Made by a program: the position numbers and the translations under genes. Below are positions 42,817 to 51,946 of a stretch of 64,000 nt of DNA, piece by piece. The notes under the pieces are model-generated. The model saw only the letters and a program-made list of their open reading frames with translations. It made no database searches and had not been told where the DNA came from. Within the stretch, counting starts at the first letter, position 1, and every line of letters starts with the position of its first letter. The stretch lies in assembly GCF_000970085.1 (NCBI RefSeq), contig NZ_CP009506.1, positions 3,720,001 through 3,784,000 of the forward strand, read 5' to 3'. The stretch is from Methanosarcina siciliae T4/M (GTDB taxonomy: Archaea; Halobacteriota; Methanosarcinia; Methanosarcinales; Methanosarcinaceae).

Positions 42817-44915
42817 CTCACATTTCGACCCCATCTTCCCGATAAGACCTAATTTTTTCTTCATTCAATTTTTATAAACGATTCTCATCTTCACATTATT
42901 CCTAAGGATTTGATTTTTATAACGTCCTGCATATAATACATAACATAACAAACAAATTCTTCAAAGCCTAAAATAAAAACAGAGAGTTATCTCGCATGAA
43001 AAATACTTCCAACTGTGATAATATTTCCGAACACTTGAATACAAATGAATTTCCACAGACAAATACGACCCCATTCACAGTTTTGGCTCCTAAACATTAT
43101 TTAAATCAAATTTCTTTTGAAGCCATTATCAATGACAACATCCAATGGGATCGAGATCAATGGAGAGTTCCGCCAGGAACTCTGGCACTGAGTATAGTGC
43201 TAACTCCTTTTTTTCGCGCAGATAAACGATATCCTTTATGCTCTGTTGAAGAGATTGTTGAATTCATGGATACTGAGCTTGTTTTTGGAAAAGATTATCC
43301 CCACTCATACTTCAATGATGATTGTTTAGGTCTGTTGCTGGATCGAGTTCATGAAGCAGGTTGCCCAGGTCTTTTCAGCATGGTAGTATCACAAGTTTTT
43401 GCAAACTTCAAAATTCCATTCGGTCGAATATTCCAAGTGGACACTACATCTCATGTTTACTATGGGAGATTCTAAGGGTTTGTGAAGAGGAAAATTATGA
43501 AGGTTTGAAGGTCACTTACGGTTATAGCAAAGATAAGCGTCCTGATAAAAAACAAATTATGAGCGGAATGATTACAAACGAATTAGGACTTCCTCTTTAC
43601 ACAGAAACACTTGATGGGAACACTGCTGATACTGTTTGGCTCCCAGATGCTATGCGCCATTTCAGGGATTTATTTGGTGAAATGTATAGTGATTCGATCT
43701 TCATAGCAGATTCGAAACTGGTGAATAAAAAGAATTTTGGAGTCCTTTTCGATAAAACAAATCCTTTCAGTTTCATCTCCAGGTGCCCAGAGAAATTCTG
43801 TTCCAGGATTGCAGAAAAGACTGTATCTGAGGCTTATTCGCTCAATGAATGGGAATACGTAGGACCTTGCTGTAAAGATGAAGAATCTAAAAGAGCAACA
43901 AAGTATGAAGTGCAAGGTTTTGATAAAATTGTTCATGGAAATGAATGTCGGTTAGTCGTTTTTAGAAAGCTTGATGGTGATGAAAGGTTAGCCAATGAAA
44001 GTAAAAAGGAACGAGAAAAAATTGAGGAAGGAATAAAGAAAGAGTTTAAAAAACCATTCGCTTGCGAAGCAGATGCCAGGAAAGCAATGGATGAATTTGC
44101 TAAGAAGTACAAACCCTCATTATTCAATGTCACATTTGAGATCCAAGAAGAAACAATTGAAAAAAGACCGAAAGGAAGACCCTCCAAGAGTCAACAAAAA
44201 TTGAAAATCACCAGTGAATTTTACGTTAAACTCAAAAGCCTTGAGCAAAACAAGGAAAAAATGGAAAAGCGCCATCAGTCGTTGGAAACTGTAGTACTGA
44301 TTACAAATGTTCCCTTCGATACAAAAAACAATAAGGAAATCTTTCAGTTATATAAAAACCAACAAGTTGTTGAAACGAACTTTGAAGAATTGAAAAAACC
44401 TTCTATGTTTTACAGGATATTTCTGGAAAAACCAGAACGTATTGAAGCATTGCTTATGCTGCTGCATGTTTCCTTATTAGTAAGGGTACTTATGAGGATT
44501 ACAGCAAGAGAAAATCTGAAAAAGGAAAATGAGCCTTTACGTATTGATTTTGGGAGGTCTATCCTGAAAAACCCTACAGCAGAAAAAATGCTGAGGTTGC
44601 TTTCCTTCCATTATATCATGACTATAGATGGAAAGCGTGTGATTATCACAAAAAATGGAAAAGTAGATCACCTGAACAAGTTGCTAAAGCTACTGGGCTT
44701 GAATCTCGAGTCTGGGTGAACTTCCTGAATAAGGCTGAATAAAAGGTTATATTTCGGAAAATATGTAGCGGTAGCTATACAGTTTGTGATGTAACACTTG
44801 GTTAATGAAATCAAGAGTTTGAACTTTTTCAAAAAAGAACTGATGGGATTAACTAGAAATTATGGTAATTGAACCATAATTCAGGGGAAAATTAAAGGGG
44901 GGGTCGAAATGTGAG
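42817..44915. mobile_element. IS1634-like insertion sequence, 2099 bp, 6-bp target duplication
   Basis: Both ends carry the 16-bp perfect inverted repeat CTCACATTTCGACCCC (42817-42832 and complement at 44900-44915). The target CTAAAA is duplicated at 42811-42816 and 44916-44921. It contains one transposase gene on the plus strand, frameshifted. Confidence 0.9.
42996..44719 (+). pseudogene. IS1634-family transposase with a frameshift in a G run
   Basis: Two overlapping frames make one transposase. The first (42996-43475) holds the N-terminal DNA-binding part up to 'FQVDTTSHVYYG'. The second (43361-44719, useful part from ~43465) continues with 'VTYGYSKDKRPDKKQI', 'SIFIADSKLVN' and the C-terminal 'QLYKNQQVVETNFEELK' glutamate region. 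D-D-E residues are in VDTTS, IADS and VETNF. The shift is at TATGGGAGATT (~43462); one more G restores 'YYGEILRVCEEE'. Either a dead copy or, less likely, a programmed shift. Confidence 0.85.
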
Positions 44916-44974
44916 CTAAAAAATGAAAACGATTTGATAAACCCATAGACTGGCTGTTTATACAAAGGGTATAT

Positions 44975-45045
44975 AATCAACTGTTGAAACCAGAGATTTA
45001 TCGAACTCCTCTGAGGAATTTTGGCTTATATATACGTTTTTTTCT
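44975..45045 (-). pseudogene. Trace of a peptidase 3' end/flank
   Basis: AACTGTTGAAACC...CGAACTCCTCTGAGGAATTTTGG followed by TTATATATACG resembles the downstream flank and last codons (IYVRPS) of peptidase copies B and D (22000-22030; 32000-32070). Only ~70 bp remain, between the IS and propeller P7. Confidence 0.4.
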
Positions 45046-45136
45046 TGACTGGTGGCGAATTCAATTTTTGGCATACTATTCGACCAAGTAGTCATTTGAT
45101 CATTAATGCCAATGTTCGGGTTATCCAAGCTCTGTA

Positions 45137-46468
45137 TTACTTCTTCCCGAGTTTCCATCCACCATACAGGCAGACCAGGCTTCCCAATAATCCGAAACCT
45201 GGAGTGGAGTTATTTTTGCTCGATTCATTTTCATTTGAGCTATTACCATTATCAGATTCAGAATTATTATTTTTTGAATTATTGAGTTCGACAGCGTTTA
45301 TTTCTTCAGATGATGGACTTGCTATATCTCCAACTTTTATATCTTCAGTTACAGTAGAGTTTGTTGTTATAATCGGATCAGTCACATTAGAATCTATAAA
45401 GTTCCCAAAGGCAACTTCAATAGGATATTTTCCTACAGGCACTGTGTCTGTAACCCTGTTTGTAGAGGTGTCTATTACAGAAACAGTGTGGCTCGCGTAA
45501 TTCACCACATATACCTTTGCTCCGTCTTGGGTGACTTCAATTCCACTAGGTGCCTTTCCTACAGGCACAGTGGCTGTGACCTTATTTGTGGCTGTATCAA
45601 TAATATCAACAGCACCTGTAAGTGAATTGATGGGATTTATCGCTACGTATACCTTTTTCCCATCCGGGCTGACCGCTACCCCCTTAGGATTTCTTCCTGT
45701 TTTAACCGTACTTACAACAGCATTTGAAATTGTATCTATTATAGAAATACTGCTGCCTGCCATATTCGCCACATATACCTTTTTCCCACCCGGACTGATT
45801 GCAACCCCAAGTGAATTATTTCCTGTAGGTATCGTGGCTGCAACAGTGTTTGCGGTTGTGTCAATTACAGAGACTGTGCCTGTAAAGTTAGTTGAGTAAC
45901 CGCCAGAATTCGCCACATATACCTTTTTCCCGTCCGGGCTAACGGCAACTCCGAAAGGAAAGTTTCCAACAGGCACTGTGGCTGTAACTTTGTTTATGGT
46001 TGTGTTAATTACAGAAACAGTGTTGTTGCTGAAACTCGTCACGTATGCCTTTGTCCCATCCGGACTTACTGCAATTTTTTGAGGATAGGTTCCTACTTTC
46101 ACTGTGGCTATAACTTTATTTTTGGTGGTGTTAATTACAGATACAGTGTTGCTACGTGAGTTCACAACATATGCCTTTGTTTCATCCGGACTGATTGCAA
46201 CTCCAGAGGGATGTTCTCCTACATCTACTGTGGCTGTAATCTTATTTGTGGATGTGTCAATTACAGAGAGATTATTACTGTCGTAGTTAGTAATGTAGGC
46301 AAATGGAGCTGCACCTACGACACCCATCAGTATTAAAATCATAAGTGCAGTTATTCCTAAAACTTTCATGATTTTAAGCTGCTTGTGTACCTTATTGGAT
46401 GTAGCTACAGATGAAAGTAGACTCGAAAAAATGGCAATCTCTGTTGTTGGTATAATTTTAATTTTCAT
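45137..46468 (-). CDS. YVTN beta-propeller surface protein with PGF-CTERM tail (P7, divergent)
   Basis: 443 residues: N-terminal extension, signal 'ITALMILILMGVVGAAPFAY', seven YVTN blades beginning 'ITNYDSNNLSVIDTSTN', stalk with EDIKVGDIASPSSEEINAVEL, then 'STPGFGLLGSLVC' and KLGKK. Blade sequences are the most distant of the set and look older; blades have 'AVSPDGKKVYVA' rather than 'AVNPAGTKVYVT'. Stalk and tail still match the others, consistent with gene conversion of the 3' end. ATG at 46468. Confidence 0.88.
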   Translation of the reverse strand: MKIKIIPTTEIAIFSSLLSSVATSNKVHKQLKIMKVLGITALMILILMGVVGAAPFAYITNYDSNNLSVIDTSTNKITATVDVGEHPSGVAISPDETKAYVVNSRSNTVSVINTTKNKVIATVKVGTYPQKIAVSPDGTKAYVTSFSNNTVSVINTTINKVTATVPVGNFPFGVAVSPDGKKVYVANSGGYSTNFTGTVSVIDTTANTVAATIPTGNNSLGVAISPGGKKVYVANMAGSSISIIDTISNAVVSTVKTGRNPKGVAVSPDGKKVYVAINPINSLTGAVDIIDTATNKVTATVPVGKAPSGIEVTQDGAKVYVVNYASHTVSVIDTSTNRVTDTVPVGKYPIEVAFGNFIDSNVTDPIITTNSTVTEDIKVGDIASPSSEEINAVELNNSKNNNSESDNGNSSNENESSKNNSTPGFGLLGSLVCLYGGWKLGKK

Positions 46469-46615
46469 ATATTTACCCCCTGTAGTGTTTGTCTTTTATG
46501 CAGGTGCCGAGATTAGATATATATGAATAAATTTACAGATATTTTCTAATACTATGATTATGGATAATATTTTTTGCAAAAAAATGCTTTTTTAGATTTT
46601 GATAAGTAGTAAATT

Positions 46616-46684
46616 ACCGCGTTGGAATTAAAATTAGTCCAAAAACAATAGAAACAATAATTCCCTCATAAATATTACTCATAT
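46616..46684 (-). pseudogene. UPF0228 5'-end relic
   Basis: A 22-codon frame MSNIYEGIIVSIVFGLILIP ending in a stop resembles the membrane anchor of UPF0228 copy 3 (MSNVRKEIVAFIVLL). It lies downstream of peptidase copy G, where UPF0228 sits in cassettes 1 and 2. The rest of the gene is lost. Confidence 0.45.
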
Positions 46685-46752
46685 CTGTTTCTAAAAAATG
46701 AGGAGTTAAACTCCTCATATATATCAATTTCAGTCTTTTATATTCCCCTCGC

Positions 46753-48056
46753 TCAGAAAATCACATATATACGCAGACCTTCTGGACTACCTGATACAGC
46801 TTCCCAGTACACGCTACCCCCGCTCCCCGGATCATTAATGTATAAACAGTCATCCGCACTATCATAGAAAACCCAATATCCAGCACAAGCTCGACAATGA
46901 TTTGAAGTGAAACTAGCAAAAGGTCTATAATAGTCAATTTCACTCATCGCTTTAGTAAAAGATAAAGAAGTAGTTTTGTATGACCTCGTTGCCCCTAATC
47001 CTCCCTCATTCCGAGATAATTTATACCAAGATAATGCCGCAGTAGGACCAATTCCAGTAGTGTCACCATTTGTCCCACCCATTTCTTGGTATATGTAATC
47101 TTGGGTAAAAGAATAGCCATGCCAGTCAGCAATCATTTCAGCGGTTGCCGGAACACAGTAAAAGTTTTTTTCTTGACCAACGGTGTCAACATCAAGTATT
47201 ACTTGTGTTGAATCATCTCTAAGTAGTGCTTTTGTTGAGGCATCTGTTGTTGTGGGCATTACTGTCGAGTTACATGGTGATGATACCACTTTTGAAATGG
47301 TGTTTAGTTTGTCGCTTAGTTTTTTTATATTTTCTTCAGTAATTGGCGCACTGATATCAATTCCTATATTATTTCCTTCCTGTTCTAATTTTTTAGTAAA
47401 TTGTTCACTCTTTTGCCAGTCATTTAAATTCTCGTCCATTTTATCCTTCGATACCTGTTCATACATCGACCAAACTCCAAGCGCGGTTTCAGTTGCAGGT
47501 TTGTCTTGTACCTCTTCAAGGGTGTATGCATCTACAAATATCCGATGTTCAATTCCTGTAGTCTTATCTCTTACTATGGTCATTGCCCCCACGCTAGGAT
47601 AGTCATATACAACCATATTAGTTGACACGATTTTTCCAGTTGGATATTTTATTCTTGCGGATTCTATTGACTTCCCCATGACTTCAGCCACGTTATAGTG
47701 TTTAGGATTTATTTCGATGCGTCGGAGTGCACTTCCCAGCGTTTTATTAGCACCAATGTCAATCCTACTTATCAGAGTATTTTCTTTATATACTGAAAAT
47801 TCATAATACAATTTTTGACCGTTTATATCATAAAGCTCCAATGGTTCGGGATCAATAGATGTCCCTTCCCATTTTTTTCAGAGTCGTTTTCGGTTGCAAT
47901 TAACGCCATCATGCGCGTATTTGCATGCTTAAAAGCTTCCTCAACAGTTACAGAATAATCTTTTTCTTCCTGTGCACTTACTGCCGGTATTAACACCATA
48001 CCAACCAGCAGTGTTGCTAAAACAAGTATATCTACACCAATTTTATTATGGTTCAT
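46753..48056 (-). pseudogene. C39/papain-like cysteine peptidase, copy G, frameshifted at a poly-A tract
   Basis: The 5' frame (47823-48056) has the signal peptide (MNHNKIGVDILVLATLL) and the beginning of the prodomain; the 3' frame (46753-47841) has the rest with 'NFYCVPATAEMIADWHGY' (Cys), 'SNHCRACAGYW' (His) and 'YINDPGSG' (Asp). The break is in a run of seven A (plus-strand T7 at ~47872-47878). With eight, the frame reads 'SEKKWEGTSIDPEPLELYD', matching FENWTGASIDSKPLELYD of copy C. This is the second copy broken by a one-base change in a poly-A run, at a different place from copy B. Confidence 0.82.
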
Positions 48057-48569
48057 TACTTTATCTCCTGTGTATCTTATACCCAGGAGGCAGAATCAGG
48101 CAAGCTAAGTCTTAAATACAGACAGAGCTAACATAACTCATGCCTTCAAGGCGTGTTTTGTGGAGTTCGGGCGGTACCTGGAAAGCACTTCTGAACTCCA
48201 TAAATCCCTCTTATCTAACTCCTTATAAGTTTTCTGTGTAAATTCTCAAACAATTCGATTTTCGAACTGATTTTGAATCTGTAATTGCCTGTAATAGTTC
48301 CTTGACCTTGACAGTTTGATGATTTGGCCAGAAATTATATATATGTATATTGTCTCCTTATATAATCAAGTACATCTCTATAAACTTCCCAATTTTACTG
48401 AATATTCCCATATATTGATTTTTGTTTAAGTATTACAGTTTTGTCTCATAAAATCAGTGTTTGTATCTTATTCGGGTCTTTATATATTATAATCATTCTA
48501 ATTTTTGGCATACCTAGTTATGCATTAGGTAACCTATATTTTAGACAAATTATGACAAAATATCGCTCA
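48057..48569 (-). promoter_or_regulatory. Peptidase leader G
   Basis: SD hairpin at 48065-48089, large hairpin near 48161-48199 and AT-rich TATA region (AAATTATATATATG) near 48332-48345. Close to leaders B-D. Confidence 0.7.
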
Positions 48570-48729
48570 CACCCTTACCTGCGGAATGGGCTTTTCTCAG
48601 CTCCACCTTAACAAAATACCTTTCTCCAGGTTACCAAAACCAAACTCGACAGTCTCCAGAGGGCCGGTATGGAATTAATGATTCATATGTGCCCGAACTG
48701 CCATATCCAGTACGACCGCTACCAGCCCG
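48570..48729 (+). pseudogene. hdrB 3'-end relic 6
   Basis: Same form, frameshift and breakpoint as relics 3 and 4, and almost identical to relic 3 including the following 40 bp, which leads directly into a propeller tail. It opens cassette 7. Confidence 0.8.
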
Positions 48730-48782
48730 CGCTGCAATACAATCATTGCTGCAATAATCAAAAAATAGAATACGGCGGGTAA

Positions 48783-50159
48783 TTACCTTTTCCCAAGTTT
48801 CCACCCTGCAGACAGGCAGGTCAGGCTTCCCAATAATCCGAAGCCTGGCGTAGAATTATTTTTGCTCGGTTCATTTTCATTTGAGCCATTATCCTTACCA
48901 GATTCAGAATTATTTTCATCGCTGTAATTATTTAGTTCGACAGCGTTTATTTCTTCAGATGAAGAAATATTAGTTTCTTCAACTCCCATATCTTCAGTTG
49001 AACTGGAGGTTTCCTCTGTGCTTTGGACAGTCATATCAGAATCTGTAGGAGGTACAATTACAACACTAGTAGGGTGGACTCCTACATTCACCGTAGCCGT
49101 AACAGTGTCCGTGTCTGTGTCAATTACGGATACATTGTCGCTTTTGGCGTTTGTCACATATACATTTTTTCCGTCTGGTGTGACTGCAACTCCTAAAGGA
49201 GTAATTCCTACAGGAACTGTGGCTGTAACAGTGTTATTTACTGTGTCAATTACAGAAACAGTGTTACCGGAATCATTGTAGTTACCAGAGATTGTCACAT
49301 ATGCCTTTTTTCCATCAGGGCTGACTGCAATATCACTGGGGGTATCTCCTACGGGCACGGTGGCCGTAACATTGCCTGCAGTTGTGTCGATTACAGAAAT
49401 AGTGTTGCTGTCTGTATTAGTAACGTACACCTTATTTCCATCAGGAGCAATCGCAACTTCATAAGGACTGTCTCCTACAGATATAGTGGTTGTAACTTTG
49501 TTTGTAATTGCATCAATTACAGAAGTAGTATTGTTGAAAGTGTTCGTAACATAGATTTTTTTTCCGTCAGGACTAATGACAACATTACGAGTAATCATCC
49601 CCACATTAATCTGTTCCATTAAAGTATTTGTAGCTGTGTCAATTACAGAGATATTGGTGCTATCACGGTCTGTCACATAAACTTTTGTTCCTGCGGGGTT
49701 GACTGCAACTTGCATAGGATAACCTCCTACATTCACTGTAGCACTAACCTTATTTGTCGCTATGTCAATTACCGAGATAGTTGGACCGAATCCTGGAGTT
49801 GCCACATATACCTTTGTTCCTGCAGGGTTGACTGCAATATCTCTAGGCCAGCCTTCTACAGGCACTCTGGCTGTAACATTGTTAGTTGCTGTGTCAATTA
49901 CAGCGACATTATGAGTAGGAACAGTACCATTATAATTCGTATCGTAATAATAACCTCTCTGATCATAATCTCCCAGATTTGTCACATATGCAAATGGAGC
50001 CGCACCTGCTACACCTATCAGTATTAAAATCAGAAGTGCAGTTATTCCAAAAGCTCTTATGAAGGTATATATTCTGTATGCTTTATTAGATATTGCTGCA
50101 GATGGATGTAGAATAGAAAATGTGTCAATAGATATCGTTGATATATTTTTACTATCCAT
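48783..50159 (-). CDS. YVTN beta-propeller surface protein with PGF-CTERM tail (P8)
   Basis: 458 residues. N-terminus MDSKNISTISIDTFS as in P6, signal 'ITALLILILIGVAGAAPFAY', seven blades nearly identical to P3 and P4, stalk and intact 'STPGFGLLGSLTC' with KLGKR. Head from the P6 group, blades from the P3/P4 group and tail from P4 make it a clear mosaic. The ATG overlaps the TAG of the hybrid mini-ORF by 8 bp (ATGGATAG), suggesting coupled translation from peptidase leader H. Confidence 0.9.
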   Translation of the reverse strand: MDSKNISTISIDTFSILHPSAAISNKAYRIYTFIRAFGITALLILILIGVAGAAPFAYVTNLGDYDQRGYYYDTNYNGTVPTHNVAVIDTATNNVTARVPVEGWPRDIAVNPAGTKVYVATPGFGPTISVIDIATNKVSATVNVGGYPMQVAVNPAGTKVYVTDRDSTNISVIDTATNTLMEQINVGMITRNVVISPDGKKIYVTNTFNNTTSVIDAITNKVTTTISVGDSPYEVAIAPDGNKVYVTNTDSNTISVIDTTAGNVTATVPVGDTPSDIAVSPDGKKAYVTISGNYNDSGNTVSVIDTVNNTVTATVPVGITPLGVAVTPDGKNVYVTNAKSDNVSVIDTDTDTVTATVNVGVHPTSVVIVPPTDSDMTVQSTEETSSSTEDMGVEETNISSSEEINAVELNNYSDENNSESGKDNGSNENEPSKNNSTPGFGLLGSLTCLSAGWKLGKR

Positions 50160-50319
50160 ATTTTGTCCTCAAGCAGTGTTTGTTTTCTATGCCAGTGCCA
50201 TTATCAAAAGTTACAGAATAATCTTTTTCTTCCCGTGCACTTACTGCCGGTATTAACACCATGCCAACCGGCAGTGTTGCTAAAACAAGTATACTTACTC
50301 CAATTTTATTACGGTTCAT
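50152..50319 (-). CDS. Hybrid 55-codon mini-ORF: peptidase signal peptide fused to propeller upstream sequence (copy H)
   Basis: The twin of the mini-ORF at 39175-39342: peptidase N-terminus (…VSAREEKDYSVT) joined in frame to FDNGTGIENKHCLRTKYG, stop overlapping the P8 ATG. The SAQ cleavage region reads SAR here. The frame is intact in both copies despite other differences, which argues mildly for use. It starts behind GGGAG within the SD hairpin of leader H. Confidence 0.55.
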   Translation of the reverse strand: MNRNKIGVSILVLATLPVGMVLIPAVSAREEKDYSVTFDNGTGIENKHCLRTKYG

Positions 50320-50515
50320 ACTTTAATCTCCCGTGTATCTTATACCCAGGAGGCAGAATCAGGCAAGCTAAGCCTTAAATACAGACAAAGCTAACATAAC
50401 TCATGCCTTTAGGGCGTGTTTTGTGGAGCTCGGGCGGTACCTGGAAAGCACTTCTGAACTCCATAAATCTCATTTATCTAACTCCTTATAAGTTTTCTGA
50501 CCATATCCTTTAACA
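50320..50515 (-). promoter_or_regulatory. Peptidase leader H (upstream part lost)
   Basis: SD hairpin at 50328-50352 (CTCCCG with CAGGAG), small hairpin and large hairpin kept; the plus-strand arm GGAGCTC pairs with GAACTCC through one wobble in the transcript. Similarity to the other leaders stops at ~50515 before the TATA region, so this copy may lack its promoter. It is the right border of the array. Confidence 0.6.
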
Positions 50516-50875
50516 TTCATTCTTCATGGCTTAGATGCAATCTCATTTGAAAAGATGAAATTCATAACTGACATGGGAACCTATATAAAATTTTAAATTG
50601 TAGATATAATTTTGATAGTATCCACTAATTCTCAGAGAATAATCTCCTTTGTGATTATCATTTGACCGAATAACGCAAAAAAAGTAACCGTTTCTATTTA
50701 ACCGTCAAATTCAGGTCAAAATATAAATTTAAATATATTATCATAATACATCATAACTTATAATAATTTATCATGAAAATAATCGAAGCCTGAGAAATAG
50801 CTAACCGGACTCGGGATAGAAAATTCAAACGGGATTCGGGGCAGCTCCTCCAGGCATGGAAAAAGGAGTTTTAAA
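50516..50875. other. Array-core boundary and promoter region of the carbonic anhydrase gene
   Basis: A 360-bp AT-rich gap. Single-copy sequence begins here. TATA-like stretches (AATATAAATTTAAATATATTATC, shortened: AAATTTAAATATATTATC at ~50727-50744) lie ~130 bp before the carbonic anhydrase ATG. No ORF. Confidence 0.5.
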
Positions 50876-51421
50876 ATGAACCTTCCAAATCCTCATAAAC
50901 AACACCCGAGAGTCAGCAAAAGGGCGTGGATATCCGAAACTGCAGTAATAATCGGAAACGTGAGTGTTGGAGACGACGTATTCGTGGGGCCAAACGCGGT
51001 TCTCAGAGCAGATGAACCCGGGTCGTCCATAACGGTTCAAAGCGGCTGCAATATACAGGACAATGTTGTCGTCCATTCCCTCTCGCATTCCGATGTGCTG
51101 GTCGGCAAAAACACTTCCCTTGCGCACAGCTGCATCGTGCACGGGCCCTGCAGGATAGGAGAAGGCTGCTTCATAGGGTTCGGGGCAGTGGTGTTTGACT
51201 GCACTCTCGGGAAGGATACGCTCGTCCTCCACAGGGCAATTATCCGGGGAGTGGACATTTCCTCATGCAGGATGATCCCTGACGGAACCGTGATCACCGG
51301 TCAGGCCTGTGCCGATGCGCTTGGACCTATCACAAAAGACCTGAACAGGTTCAAAAGGTCGGTGGTCAAAGCAAATATCGAACTTGTGGAAGGGTATATG
51401 AAACTCAGAGAGGAAAATTAA
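50876..51421 (+). CDS. camH: Gamma-class carbonic anhydrase-like protein (CamH type)
   Basis: 181 residues of left-handed beta-helix hexapeptide repeats ('ISETAVIIGNVSVGDDVFVG', 'CRIGEGCFIGFGAVVF', 'CTLGKDTLVLHRAII'). The three metal-binding histidines of gamma carbonic anhydrases are present: His67 (VVVHS), His84 and His89 (AHSCIVH). It lacks a signal peptide and the acidic loop of secreted Cam, so it is the cytoplasmic CamH type. It interconverts CO2 and bicarbonate, possibly as an Fe/Zn enzyme. ATG follows AAAGGAG. A long C-terminal helix (RFKRSVVKANIELVEGYMKL) is typical of the trimer. Convergent with the regulator gene downstream. Confidence 0.88.
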   Translation: MNLPNPHKQHPRVSKRAWISETAVIIGNVSVGDDVFVGPNAVLRADEPGSSITVQSGCNIQDNVVVHSLSHSDVLVGKNTSLAHSCIVHGPCRIGEGCFIGFGAVVFDCTLGKDTLVLHRAIIRGVDISSCRMIPDGTVITGQACADALGPITKDLNRFKRSVVKANIELVEGYMKLREEN

Positions 51422-51467
51422 GGGAAAAAATGAGCAGGAAATCGAATCGAAAAATTTTAGCAGGAGG

Positions 51468-51746
51468 TTAAAGGTATTTTCCCTCCAGCTTTTCCAGAAC
51501 CGTTTTTCCTTTATCCGTAAGCATGTATTTTTTCCAGGTAGTTTTTTTGGGAGTCAGGCATTCGATTAAACCCCTGTCCTCGAGCTCTTTTAAGGCGCGA
51601 CTGATATTTTGCGTAGACCTGCTTGCTTCATGGGCAATATCCGAAGCCCTTACTGCAGTATGCTTTTTCATGGATTGCATGAGTATCAGACGCCGGTCAA
51701 CGCTGATAACCCACTTCATCAATTCGTCTATTGAGTTTTCAGTCAT
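51468..51746 (-). CDS. Winged-helix transcriptional regulator, MarR-like
   Basis: 92 residues (or 99 from an upstream TTG). A helix-turn-helix is visible: 'AVRASDIAHEASRSTQNISR' then the recognition helix 'ALKELEDRGLIECL' and a wing 'KKTTWKKYMLTDKGKTVLEKL'. It probably binds DNA as a dimer. There are no metal-binding cysteines, so no obvious signal. It is monocistronic and convergent with camH. The target is unknown. Confidence 0.8.
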   Translation of the reverse strand: MTENSIDELMKWVISVDRRLILMQSMKKHTAVRASDIAHEASRSTQNISRALKELEDRGLIECLTPKKTTWKKYMLTDKGKTVLEKLEGKYL

Positions 51747-51946
51747 GTAAGTCAGATTCTCCAGCAAAAGCTTCCTAGGGAAATAAGCAGCCGCATAATA
51801 TTTAAAATTTAATCACTCTGTCGCATTGGAAATTAGCAGGAAAGAGGATTTAAGGATCTAAAAACACCAAAATTTTAAAGGATAGATCGAAAACGCAGGA
51901 ACTTAAATGAAGAAGAGAAAAAACAAAAGAAAAAGAAAGAAGGAAT

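Noticed and set aside
43440..43480. Programmed frameshifting in the IS1634-like transposase
   Set aside because: A missing G in a short G run explains it, and I see no slippery heptamer with a downstream structure; kept only as a remote option.
44958..45158. 66-codon minus-strand frame beginning METREEVIQ
   Set aside because: Its first part overlaps the tail of propeller P7 in another frame and the rest is a peptidase-flank relic; no independent evidence for a gene.
17783..50515. Regularly spaced repeats resembling a CRISPR or attachment-site array
   Set aside because: Repeats are ~500-700 bp and are separated by genes of several kb; there are no short repeats with unique 30-40 bp spacers and no cas genes.
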